Source: Microbulbifer litoralis
GTDB taxonomy: Bacteria > Pseudomonadota > Gammaproteobacteria > Pseudomonadales > Cellvibrionaceae
NCBI RefSeq assembly: GCF_023634065.1
Contig: NZ_JALKCV010000011.1
Span: forward strand, 62,001 to 126,000
DNA length: 64,000 bases
Direction: 5' to 3'
Positions 1 to 8,432 of this stretch are shown here, one piece after another. The translations under genes were made by a program, and so were the position numbers. The notes beneath the pieces were generated by a model. That model searched no databases, was not told where the DNA came from, and saw only the letters and a program-made list of their open reading frames with translations. Position 1 is the stretch's first letter, and each line of letters starts with the position of its first letter.

Positions 1-152
1 TGAATGTGGGCGGCTGCTTCCAGCACAGCTCCGGCATATTTGCCGACCGCATGAAGACATTTCCGGATTTCGGCAAGGAGTGTGGCAACAGGGCCGTGCG
101 GTTTTTCGAGGTGCCGGATCGCCACCTGTCGGAGAACCAATACCTGGTGTAG
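1..152 (+). CDS. C-terminal fragment of an unidentified protein (cut by window start)
   Basis: Only about the last 49 codons are visible, in frame from base 3 to a TAG at 150-152; the gene starts before the window. The fragment has two cysteines (in GGCFQ and KECGN) and ends ...SENQYLV. I do not recognise the family and cannot assign a function. It is convergent with the mechanosensitive channel gene that follows on the other strand. Confidence 0.5.
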   Translation, partial: NVGGCFQHSSGIFADRMKTFPDFGKECGNRAVRFFEVPDRHLSENQYLV

Positions 153-251
153 CGCAAGGATCAGGTAAACGCTCGCGACTGTGCGAAAGCGTGATACCGT
201 CAGGCGTCGAAAATAAATCCCGGCAATCAAACGCAAATGAGCGCGGCCGGC

Positions 252-1577
252 TCACCCGCGCGCGCCGCGTTGCGGCTGCCCGACCAGGCGCACATCGCGC
301 TGCGGGAAAGGAATCTCGACACCGTTCTGCTGCAGTGTCTCCAGGATGGTCAACAGCAGGTCGCCGCCGACCCGGTTGCGACCGTCGTCTATGCCCTCCA
401 TCCAGAATTCCACGAACATGTTGACGCCGTTGTCGCCGAAACTGTCGATTTCACAGTCCGGCAGCTCCTCGATGGGGAGTGTTTCTCCACTCAGCACCTG
501 CGGGTGGGCCGCCACCGCCGCCTTGATGATTTCCACCACCCGGCGCACATCGGTGCTGTAGGCCACAGAGAAATCCACCCGGTAGCGCTGCTTCTTGTTC
601 TTCTGCGTCCAGTTGACGAAAGCGTTGGAAATAAACTTTTCGTTCGGCACCACCACATCCTTGCCATCGAATGTCTCCAATATGGTTGAACGCATGCTCA
701 TTTTCACCACGGTGCCCTTTTGCCCATCCTCTATTTCGATGTAGTCGCCGAGGGTCAGGGAGCGGTCGAGGATAATGATGATGCCGGAGATCACATTGGC
801 GGCGATATGCTGCAGCCCGAAACCGACCCCCACGCCCACCGCGCCGCCAAACACCGCCAGCGTGGTCAGGTTGATGCCCATCAACTGCAGGATCAGCACG
901 GCGATAACGACGTACAGCACGATCTCGAACAGCTTGGCAAAGACTTCCCGAGTGCGCAGATCCAGGGCTTCCTGGCGGCGGATGATCGTCTGCCCGGTGG
1001 AGTTGGAAACGCGGCCGAGCCAGAACAGCAACGAGCCGAAGATCAGGGTGCGGACGATCCCGTAGGCAGACAGGCGGATGTTGCCGATCTGCACCGCCAT
1101 CGAATCCAGCACCGCGACGATATCGTCCAGTCCGCCGAGGCCGTACAACAGCAGGATCGGCATCCCCACCCAACGGAACACAGAGGCCGCAGCGCGACTG
1201 GTGACAATCTCCCGGATGAAAGCGTTGTACAACAGCACAAGGGCAATGGCGATCGCCAACTGCACCACCCAGCTCTCGCCAACCAATCGGGGGATAAACG
1301 CGGCCACCACTTTCAGCAACAGAATGGCCAGCAGTGGGAACAGCAGCCTGCCGAAGCGGTACAGCAGCATCCGTCCCGGATAGCGCTGCGGGGCCGAGGG
1401 CGGCTGGCGCAGCGCCGCCACATGCGTCTGCAGGCGATGCGTGACCAGAAACGCAATGGCGTAGACCAGCGCAATGATGCCGACCTGGCCGAGCACCGCG
1501 ATGTCGGCCGTTTCCGCCAGCAGTTCCCGGGCCTCGCGCCCCAATCCGGCCAGCAGGTCCTCGGTGTCCCCGTCCAT
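252..1577 (-). CDS. MscS-family mechanosensitive ion channel (441 aa)
   Basis: Inner-membrane channel of the MscS superfamily, expected to open under membrane tension and release solutes on hypo-osmotic shock. Hydrophobic segments lie near residues 31-46, 76-94, 103-120, 137-152, 172-188 and 218-235. They are followed by the glycine/alanine-rich pore helix (GGAVGVGVGFGLQHIAANV, about 244-262) and the beta domain (DRSLTLGDYIEIEDG). The extra N-terminal helices make it larger than E. coli MscS (286 aa) and closer to the YbdG/YnaI-type paralogues. The ATG lies 29 bp after the stop of the upstream M16 peptidase gene, so the two are probably co-transcribed. A second full MscS gene and an MscS fragment occur at 27-29.5 kb. 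The family is certain; the physiological role is inferred. Confidence 0.9.
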   Translation of the reverse strand: MDGDTEDLLAGLGREARELLAETADIAVLGQVGIIALVYAIAFLVTHRLQTHVAALRQPPSAPQRYPGRMLLYRFGRLLFPLLAILLLKVVAAFIPRLVGESWVVQLAIAIALVLLYNAFIREIVTSRAAASVFRWVGMPILLLYGLGGLDDIVAVLDSMAVQIGNIRLSAYGIVRTLIFGSLLFWLGRVSNSTGQTIIRRQEALDLRTREVFAKLFEIVLYVVIAVLILQLMGINLTTLAVFGGAVGVGVGFGLQHIAANVISGIIIILDRSLTLGDYIEIEDGQKGTVVKMSMRSTILETFDGKDVVVPNEKFISNAFVNWTQKNKKQRYRVDFSVAYSTDVRRVVEIIKAAVAAHPQVLSGETLPIEELPDCEIDSFGDNGVNMFVEFWMEGIDDGRNRVGGDLLLTILETLQQNGVEIPFPQRDVRLVGQPQRGARG

Positions 1578-1606
1578 GGTTTACAGCAACCCGTCCCCGC
1601 GCTCCG

Positions 1607-4423
1607 CTATGACTTGCCCGGCAGTACCGTCACCGGGCCGATATCCAAGGCCTCGATCTGCTCCTGGATTTTGTCCAGATCGCCGACGATCACCCAGGTA
1701 AACTGCCCCGGCTGCAGGAACTTCTCCGCCGCCTGCTCGACATCCTCGCGTGTCAGGGCGGACACCCGCTGCGGGTAGCCGGCGATATACTCCGGCGACA
1801 GACCCTTCTCCACCTGCCAGGTGATACTGGACAACAGCTGGCCCTTGGTCTGGAAGCGTGCACTCTGCTTGAGAACCTCGTCGTCCCGGTAGTCCGACAA
1901 CTCCTCCCCGGTAACGGGTTTGTCGCCCAGGAAAGCCCGGTATTCCTTCAGCAGTTCCTCGATGGCCTGCGCCGTCTTGTCAGTCTGTACCGGCGCGAAC
2001 AGGATGTAAGGGCGCTGTCCCTCAGTATCCAGCGATACCGCGCGGGCGCCGTAGGACCAGTGCTTGTCCTCGCGCAGGTTCATATTGACCCGCGAGGTGA
2101 ACTTGCCGGCAATCACCGACGCCATGGCATCGAATGCCTCGGCGCCCTCCTCCTGCCAGGGCGGCATCACCAGGCCGGCCATGATGTAGCTCTGCTGGGC
2201 GCCGGGCCTGTCCAGCAGGTAGACCTTGGCCTCCGGCGGCCGCTCCACTGCCGGCACCGACACCCGCACCAGTTCTTCCTTCGGCTTCCGCCATCCACCC
2301 AGCGTCTTGTTGAGCATGGGTTCCAGTGTCTTCTGTGTCACATCGCCGACGATGGTCAGCGTGGCGTTGTCCGGACGCACCCACTGGTTGTGAAATTCCA
2401 CCAGGTCGTCGCGGTTGATCGCCTTCACGCCTTCGACGGTACCGGAACCGGTCAGTGGCGAACCGTAGGGATGATCCTCGCCGAACAGCAGCGGTGGCAG
2501 GGACCGCAGGGCCAACCCCTGTGGCTGGGCCTCCTCCTGGGCGATCGCATCCAGGCGGTTGGACTTGATCCGCTCCAGGTCCTCCTCCGGGAAGAGCGGC
2601 TCCTTGATCACCTTGGCAAACAGCTCCAGCGATGGCTCCAACTGGTTCCTGAGGGCACTGAATGTGATGCTGTTGTAATCGAGGCCACTGCCGGCGCCGA
2701 TACTGGCCCCCAGCTCCTCCTCGCGCGCGCTGAACTGCAGTGCATCCATCTCGCCCGCGCCCTCGCTGAGCATGCGCGCGGCAACGGAGGCCAGGCCGGG
2801 TTTGTCGCCGTCGGCGGCGGCACCGCTGTGGAATTGCAGGTTCATGAACACCGCCGGCGTATCGTGGCGCTCCGCCAATACCACACGCAGGCCGTTGTCC
2901 AGTGTGAATTCATGCTGTTGCGGCAGTTCCAGCTCGACATTCTTGTCCACCGCCGGCAGTTCGCTGCGGTCCACTCCCTCGCCGGCGGCAGTGAATTGCT
3001 GCTTGGGCTTGATGATCAGCGTATAGCTGTTATCGGTCAGCCAGCGGCTGGCGACATTCTGCACATCCAGCGCCGTCAGCCTGGCGAAATTCTTCAGGCC
3101 GTCGAGCAGTGCGCCCGGATCGCCGTAGTAGAACTCGGAGCGAGCCAGGATATCGCTCTTGCCGCCAAAGCCGCCGGTTTTCTCCAGCCCCTTGACCAGG
3201 CTGGCGAAGTCGCTCTGCTTGATACGCCGCAGCTCTTCGGTGGTGACACCACTCCTGGCGAACTGGCGCAGCTCCTTGTCCAGCAGCTCCTCGACCTTCT
3301 CCAGCGGCTGCCCGGGCTTGACGTCGACGATGACCATCAATTGCCCGGCCAGCTGGCGGCCGTAATAAAAGGCGCTCACATTGGTGGCTACCTGCTCATC
3401 GCGCACCAGCCGCCGGTAGAGCAGCGAGTTCTGGCGGTTGGCCAGCATGGAGGTGATCAGGTCCAGCGCGTCTTCCTCCTCGCTGCCGATGGCGGGAACA
3501 TTCCAGACCTTGTAGATACGGGTCTGCGGCACCTGGTCGAACAGGATCTCGCGCTTGTTGACCTGCGCCGGCAACTCCCAGTTTTTGATCCGTGGCGGCA
3601 CGTTGCTACTGGGAATATCGCCAAAATACTGGCGCGCCTTGGCCATGGCTTCCTCCACGGATATATCGCCGGCGATCACCAGGATGGCATTGGCCGGCTG
3701 GTAGTAGTCGGCGAACCACTGCTTGACGTCGTCCACGCTGGCATCGTCCAGGTCTTCCATGGAGCCGATCGGCGTCCAGGAATAGGGGTGGAACGGCGGG
3801 AAGGTGCTGCTGGCGATGGTGTCAAAGGCCTTGCCGTAGGGCGCATTTTCCCCCTGGCGTTTTTCGTTTTTCACCACGCCGCGCTGTTCGTCCAGCACGT
3901 CCTGGGTGATGGCGCCGCTGAAGTGGCCCATGCGGTCCGACTCCATCCACAGCGCCATATCCAGGGCCCCCTTGGGCACGGTTTCGAAGTAATTGGTGCG
4001 GTCGTTGTTGGTGGTGCCGTTCATATCCGTGGCACCGGAACGCTGGAAGGGCTCGAAGTATTCGCCGGGGTAGTTTTCGGAGCCGTTGAACATCAGGTGT
4101 TCAAACAGGTGGGCAAAGCCGGTCTTGCCCGGCTCTTCATCCTTGGAACCCACCTTGTACCAGATATTGATCGATACCACCGGGGCCTTGTGATCCTCGT
4201 GCACAATCACTGTCAGGCCGTTTTCCAGCTGCTCCTTGTGGAAGGGAATCTCCAGTGCCGGCGGCTCGACAAAAGCCTCCTTGTCGGCGGCGGCGGCGCG
4301 GCTGCTGGCGGCGGCCTCCTTGTCGACGGACATGGCCTTGTGGGTGTCATCATTGCCGTTGCCGCAGCCGGTGAGCAGGCTGGCAGCGAGCGGGAGGCCG
4401 AACAGGAGCTGGTGCAACTTCAT
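1607..4423 (-). CDS. M16 (insulinase/pitrilysin) family zinc peptidase, predicted lipoprotein (938 aa)
   Basis: Periplasmic or outer-membrane-anchored metallopeptidase. The chosen ATG at 4423 begins MKLHQLLFGLPLAASLLTGC, a type II signal peptide with lipobox LTGC, and has AGGGA 8 bp upstream; an open frame extends 30 codons further but lacks these features. The inverted zinc motif HLFEH sits in ...TGFAHLFEHLMFNG, with the downstream glutamate region (DEQRGVVKNEKR). The protein has two M16 repeats, the second (QHEFTLDNGLRVVLAERHDTPAVF) lacking the zinc site, as in PqqL-like and two-domain M16B enzymes. It precedes the MscS gene by 29 bp. The substrate cannot be read from sequence. Confidence 0.92.
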   Translation of the reverse strand: MKLHQLLFGLPLAASLLTGCGNGNDDTHKAMSVDKEAAASSRAAAADKEAFVEPPALEIPFHKEQLENGLTVIVHEDHKAPVVSINIWYKVGSKDEEPGKTGFAHLFEHLMFNGSENYPGEYFEPFQRSGATDMNGTTNNDRTNYFETVPKGALDMALWMESDRMGHFSGAITQDVLDEQRGVVKNEKRQGENAPYGKAFDTIASSTFPPFHPYSWTPIGSMEDLDDASVDDVKQWFADYYQPANAILVIAGDISVEEAMAKARQYFGDIPSSNVPPRIKNWELPAQVNKREILFDQVPQTRIYKVWNVPAIGSEEEDALDLITSMLANRQNSLLYRRLVRDEQVATNVSAFYYGRQLAGQLMVIVDVKPGQPLEKVEELLDKELRQFARSGVTTEELRRIKQSDFASLVKGLEKTGGFGGKSDILARSEFYYGDPGALLDGLKNFARLTALDVQNVASRWLTDNSYTLIIKPKQQFTAAGEGVDRSELPAVDKNVELELPQQHEFTLDNGLRVVLAERHDTPAVFMNLQFHSGAAADGDKPGLASVAARMLSEGAGEMDALQFSAREEELGASIGAGSGLDYNSITFSALRNQLEPSLELFAKVIKEPLFPEEDLERIKSNRLDAIAQEEAQPQGLALRSLPPLLFGEDHPYGSPLTGSGTVEGVKAINRDDLVEFHNQWVRPDNATLTIVGDVTQKTLEPMLNKTLGGWRKPKEELVRVSVPAVERPPEAKVYLLDRPGAQQSYIMAGLVMPPWQEEGAEAFDAMASVIAGKFTSRVNMNLREDKHWSYGARAVSLDTEGQRPYILFAPVQTDKTAQAIEELLKEYRAFLGDKPVTGEELSDYRDDEVLKQSARFQTKGQLLSSITWQVEKGLSPEYIAGYPQRVSALTREDVEQAAEKFLQPGQFTWVIVGDLDKIQEQIEALDIGPVTVLPGKS

Positions 4424-4573
4424 CTTGTTATTCCCTGGTCTATTGCTAGTGGGTGGACCGGCGGCACTCGCAGAAATTCCGGGGCGCCCCTCCAGAAGGG
4501 AAAGTGTAGGCAAAATCGGCGGGAAGATTGCGCCGGATTCGTCGAATCAGTCCATCGATACGATGGGGAAGGA

Positions 4574-4597
4574 AAAAACGGGCACCGGGGTGCCCGG
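4574..4597 (-). terminator. Rho-independent terminator after the amino-acid dehydrogenase gene
   Basis: Read on the minus strand, a perfect 8-bp stem (CGGGCACC / GGTGCCCG, 2-nt loop) is followed by six T. It lies about 135 bp past the dehydrogenase stop and before the M16 gene, so it would separate the two minus-strand units. Confidence 0.8.
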
Positions 4598-4731
4598 GAA
4601 ATACATCACTGAGAGAAAGCGATGACGCAATCGCTTTGGGGAGAATAGCCGGCAGCTCCAGCGGGCCCTGTGGTCAATTCTGCAACCACGCATACCTCTG
4701 GGGCGCCGCCGGACACTGCAGTGATCAATTT

Positions 4732-5829
4732 TTACGCAGCGGCAGAATCAGTTTTTTTTAGCGCGTCCTCGTGGCCAAAACGCTCTTCCGCCACGCGATC
4801 GGCCACATGGGCCGTGGTTTCGCCACTCTCTTCCGCGCGCTGGAAGACTTCCTGCATGGTGGTGCCGATGGTCTCGATATGCGCCTTCACCTGCGCCGGA
4901 TCGTAGCCGTCCCCGCCGCGCTCAGGGCTGCCCTGCTGCTGGTAGTAGACATCGATGATGCCGCCGGCGTTGATCACATAATCCGGCGCGTACAGCATGC
5001 CCTTCTCGCGCAGCACTTCGGCGTGGCGCTCTTCCGCCAGCTGGTTATTCGCGGCACCGGCGATGGCGCCAACCTTCAGGCGGGAGATAGTGTCGTCGTT
5101 GAGGATGGCGCCCATGGCGCAGGGGGCAAACAGGTCCACATCCAGGTCGAAAATCTCTTCGGCACCCACGGCGGTAGCGCCCAGCTGATTGACGGCGCGA
5201 TCGATGTTGTCCTGGAAAATATCGGTCACGAACAATTCAGCCCCTGCCTCCTCCAACAGCTTCGCCAGCCGGAAGCCGACGTTGCCGACACCCTGCACGG
5301 ATACTTTCAGGCCGCTCAGGTCGGTCCTGCCCCAGCGGTGCTCGACGGCGGCCTTGAGGCCGACAAAGACACCGTAGGCAGTGGACGGGGACGGGTCGCC
5401 GCCGTGCTCGGAACTCTCGTTCAGGCCGGAGACAAATTCGGTACGCTCGCCGATAATGTGCATATCCTCGACACTGGTGCCCGAGTCCTCGGCGGTGATA
5501 TAGCGCCCGCCCAGGGTGTTGATGAATTCACCCATGGCGCGCAGCAGTTCCGGCGTCTTGTCCTTGCGCGGATCGCCGATGATCACGGATTTGCCGCCGC
5601 CGAGCTTCAGGCCGGCCATGGCGGATTTGTAGGTCATACCGCGGGACAGGCGCAGAACGTCGTTCAGGGCCTCGCCGTCATCGGCGTAGGGCCACATACG
5701 GCAGCCACCCAGTGAGGGTCCCAGATTGGTGTTGTGCACCGCAATAATCGCCTTCAGGCCGCTTTTGGCATCCTGGTAAAAAGCCACTTGTTCGTGCTTA
5801 TCGTAGGCGGAATGGGAAAATATACTCAT
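4732..5829 (-). CDS. Leu/Phe/Val (Glu-family) amino-acid dehydrogenase (365 aa)
   Basis: Cytoplasmic NAD-dependent oxidative deaminase of branched-chain or aromatic amino acids, giving the 2-oxo acid plus ammonia. The substrate-binding domain shows [13 protein letters not shown] and the catalytic lysine motif [17 protein letters not shown], as in leucine dehydrogenase. The C-terminal Rossmann half has [15 protein letters not shown]. Length matches leucine dehydrogenase (about 360 aa). GAGAGGAA precedes the ATG. It is monocistronic, with its own terminator at 4574-4597. Leucine or valine is the likely substrate, but phenylalanine cannot be excluded from motifs alone. Confidence 0.9.
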   Translation of the reverse strand: MSIFSHSAYDKHEQVAFYQDAKSGLKAIIAVHNTNLGPSLGGCRMWPYADDGEALNDVLRLSRGMTYKSAMAGLKLGGGKSVIIGDPRKDKTPELLRAMGEFINTLGGRYITAEDSGTSVEDMHIIGERTEFVSGLNESSEHGGDPSPSTAYGVFVGLKAAVEHRWGRTDLSGLKVSVQGVGNVGFRLAKLLEEAGAELFVTDIFQDNIDRAVNQLGATAVGAEEIFDLDVDLFAPCAMGAILNDDTISRLKVGAIAGAANNQLAEERHAEVLREKGMLYAPDYVINAGGIIDVYYQQQGSPERGGDGYDPAQVKAHIETIGTTMQEVFQRAEESGETTAHVADRVAEERFGHEDALKKTDSAAA

Positions 5830-5906
5830 TGTCTGTTCCTCTCCGGGGACCGGTTCTACAGCTGGGGAACAACCACAGCCCTTGTCTGTTCTTATCAGAA
5901 GGTAAG

Positions 5907-5944
5907 ATTATATCTACGAACAGGATATAAAGTTTGCAAACTTT
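5907..5944 (-). promoter_or_regulatory. Candidate promoter and operator of the amino-acid dehydrogenase
   Basis: The 304-bp divergent gap 5830-6133 holds a minus-strand TATAAT at 5912-5907, about 80 bp before the dehydrogenase ATG. Just upstream is a perfect 16-bp palindrome, AAAGTTTGCAAACTTT (5929-5944), where the -35 region would be. A palindrome in that position suggests a repressor or activator site. The regulator is unknown, and I see no clear -35 hexamer. Nothing else stands out in the gap. Confidence 0.4.
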
Positions 5945-6133
5945 GCATAACGAGCCGCAAAAGAGGCTAAATCGTCACCATATTGTGGAAATATTAGGAT
6001 AAAGGGTCATTCGAGGATGAACGAATCCACCGGGTCACCCGTTGCCGGCGCGGCCGAACCCCGTGGAACTGGCCCTGTCGCCGCGCTCTGGTAGAATCCG
6101 CGCCCAAATCGATCCCGTGACTGAGAACCCCCG

Positions 6134-8083
6134 ATGCTGAACGCCGACGCGCTGAAACAACTCAAAGATCTGAAATCCGATATTCGCTCCACCAAGGAAT
6201 TCGCCGAGGGCCGGGTCCGCGGCAGCAACGGCAAGTTCGGTTTTGTGGTGCTGGACGACGGCCGCGAGGCCTTCCTGCCGCCGCCGGAAATGGAGCGTGT
6301 CTTCCCCGGCGACCGGGTGCGGGTCAGCCTTTCCGAAGAGGACAAGGGCAAACTCGCCGCCGAGCTGGACGCGCTGCTGGAGAGCGAGCTGGAGCACCTG
6401 GTGGGCAAATATGTGCAGCGCGGACAGGGCCACTTTATCCAGCCCAGCCTGCCCGGCTTCAACCGCTGGATCTTCCTGCCACCGAAAGCCCGCGGCAAGG
6501 CACAGCCGGGCGAATTCATCAGCGCCAGGATCAACCGCCACCCGTTCAGGGACGGCAGGGCCCAGGCCAAAGTGGCCAGTGTGATCGGCAAACCGGATAT
6601 GCCCGGTATCGAACACGCCTTCGTCGTGGCCCAGCACCGGTTGTCCGACCGCTTCGACGACGCCGCGCTGAAACAGGCCGGGGAAATCACCGACAGACTG
6701 GAAGCGGTGGTCGCCGGGCGCAAGGACCTGTCGGAGTACGGCTTCGCCACCATTGACGCCGAGTCCACCCGCGATATGGACGATGCCCTGGCGGTCAGCC
6801 CGCGCGACGGTGGCTGGACCCTGCATATCGCCGTGGCCGACCCGTCCAGCGTCATCGAGCCCGGCAGCCCGCTGGATAGGGAGGCTTTCAGGCGCGCCCA
6901 CAGCCAGTACCTGCCCGGCGAAACCCTGCCGATGCTGCCGCGCGACCTGTGCGAGAACCGCTTCTCCCTGGTGGAGGGGGAACTGCGCCCGGCGCTGGTA
7001 CTACATGTCGATGTCGACAGCGACGGCGGCCTCGGCGAAAGCCGCTACGAGTTCGGCGCCATCCGCTCACAGCACAAACTCAGCTACGAACAGGTTGCAA
7101 GATTTATCGGCGGCGAGGACAGCGCGGTGCCGGAAGCACAGCGAGACAGCCTGCGGGCCCTCGCAGACCTGAGTGCCGCCCGCGCCAGTTACCGCGCCGG
7201 CCACTCGCTGATCATGGAGGACCGGCCCGACTACGAGATCCACCTGGACGAGCAACGCAAGATCGCGCGCATCGAGAAACAGGAACGCAACGTCGCCCAG
7301 CGCATGGTGGAGGAAGCCATGCTCGCCACCAATATCAGCATCGGCGAAAAACTGGCCGCACTGCAGCAGGGCTGCTTCTCCGTCCATCTGGGCTTCCGCG
7401 AGGAACGCATGGGCGAGGTCAAGAGCCTGCTCAAGGAAACAGTGCCGGAATACGCAGACAGGGACCTGCTGCAGCTGGAGCACTACCTGGCACTGGTCAA
7501 GTTCCTCGAGACCCACCGCGAACCGGAGATGCAGTACCTGCTCACCGTCCTGAAGCGCATGCTGCGCCCGGGCCAGCTCGACAACAAGGCCGGCGCCCAC
7601 CTGGGCCTGGGACTCGGCGCCTACGCCACCGTCACCTCACCGATCCGCAAGTACAACGACCTGCACAACCACCGCGTACTGCGCGCCGCGGCAGAGGAAA
7701 ACAAGGCGGAGACGCTGTCCGACGAACAGCTCGAGTCCCTGCAGGACAGCCTGATGCGCGGCCGCCAGGCCAACCGCGCACTGGAACAGTGGCTCTACGC
7801 CCAGTTTATGCAGGACAAGGCCGGCCAGACCTTCAGCGGCAAAATCACCCTGGTCAATGGCGCCGGCCTGGGCGTGCGCCTGGACGACAACGGTATCGAC
7901 GGCTTCGTGCGCCTGAACACCGACAGGAAAAACCTGCCGGATTTCGACGGCAAACACCTCAGGCTGACCTACAACGACAAGACCTACCAACTGGAGCAGC
8001 CGGTCACGGTGAAGGTCTCCGGTGTGGACGTGGACAAGCGTCGCATCGCACTGGAACTCGTCGAAGCCGAGCAGCCCGCGTAA
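6134..8083 (+). CDS. rnb: RNase II-type 3'-5' exoribonuclease (649 aa)
   Basis: Cytoplasmic processive 3'-5' exoribonuclease of the RNB family. An N-terminal cold-shock-like RNA-binding region (GRVRGSNGKFGFVVLDDGREAFLPPPEMERVFPGD) precedes the RNB catalytic core. The core shows the Asp-rich magnesium site ATIDAESTRDMDDALAV, then YLPGETLPMLPRDLCENRFSLVEGELRPA and ASYRAGH. A C-terminal S1-like domain follows. The length (649) and the PMLPRDL region fit E. coli RNase II (644 aa) better than the longer RNase R (about 800). It stands alone, divergent from the dehydrogenase, and is followed by a hairpin and a MITE-like element. Confidence 0.85.
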   Translation: MLNADALKQLKDLKSDIRSTKEFAEGRVRGSNGKFGFVVLDDGREAFLPPPEMERVFPGDRVRVSLSEEDKGKLAAELDALLESELEHLVGKYVQRGQGHFIQPSLPGFNRWIFLPPKARGKAQPGEFISARINRHPFRDGRAQAKVASVIGKPDMPGIEHAFVVAQHRLSDRFDDAALKQAGEITDRLEAVVAGRKDLSEYGFATIDAESTRDMDDALAVSPRDGGWTLHIAVADPSSVIEPGSPLDREAFRRAHSQYLPGETLPMLPRDLCENRFSLVEGELRPALVLHVDVDSDGGLGESRYEFGAIRSQHKLSYEQVARFIGGEDSAVPEAQRDSLRALADLSAARASYRAGHSLIMEDRPDYEIHLDEQRKIARIEKQERNVAQRMVEEAMLATNISIGEKLAALQQGCFSVHLGFREERMGEVKSLLKETVPEYADRDLLQLEHYLALVKFLETHREPEMQYLLTVLKRMLRPGQLDNKAGAHLGLGLGAYATVTSPIRKYNDLHNHRVLRAAAEENKAETLSDEQLESLQDSLMRGRQANRALEQWLYAQFMQDKAGQTFSGKITLVNGAGLGVRLDDNGIDGFVRLNTDRKNLPDFDGKHLRLTYNDKTYQLEQPVTVKVSGVDVDKRRIALELVEAEQPA

Positions 8084-8098
8084 AGGTTCCGCAGAGCC

Positions 8099-8120
8099 CC
8101 CCTCTCCCACGGGAGAGGGG
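8099..8120. repeat. Short perfect hairpin after the RNase II gene
   Basis: CCCCTCTCCC and GGGAGAGGGG, a 10-bp stem with a 2-nt loop, 15 bp after the rnb stop. There is no T-tract, so it is more a REP-like hairpin than a classical terminator, although it could stabilise the rnb 3' end. A similar CCCCTCTC hairpin occurs at 35683-35707. Confidence 0.6.
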
Positions 8121-8134
8121 ATCACAGTCGACGC

Positions 8135-8296
8135 TAGCGGTCCATGCGGAAAGTTTGGTGACTAAGGAGCACAGCCAAAGTGTTCAGATCAAGGCGAGAA
8201 AGCGCAGGGATAGTGGTTCTATTTCAAGCTTTCTCAACGCAGAGCTGGGCGCTTTGGCGACGCGAACAGTTACACAACTTTCCGCATGGACCACTA
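8135..8296. mobile_element. MITE-like near-palindromic repeat, copy 1 (162 bp)
   Basis: The element is bounded by TAG...CTA with terminal inverted repeats TAGTGGTCCATGCGGAAAG (left end here TAGCGG, one mismatch). The inverted symmetry continues inward: GCCAAAG pairs with CTTTGGC and GAGAAAGC with GCTTTCTC, so the whole element can fold into one long imperfect hairpin. It is nearly identical to 49115-49290 apart from a 14-bp insertion there. It has no coding capacity. It lies between rnb and pepD and is probably a non-autonomous transposable element; no transposase is in the window. Confidence 0.85.
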
Positions 8297-8432
8297 GGTA
8301 AACCGGCAACTTTCGAAGTGCCGGCACAATCTCTCCCGGGCATCAGAGATTTCCAGCCGCGGGGGCCAAAAGCCCGCCCGGTCAAAACCCGAGCCGCCGC
8401 CACCCCGGCGGGCTCAGCCAGAAGGAAACACC

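Noticed and set aside
2060..4612. Plus-strand 850-codon frame opposite the M16 peptidase gene
   Set aside because: It is antisense to a clear M16 gene, shows no family motifs and reflects GC-rich codon bias.
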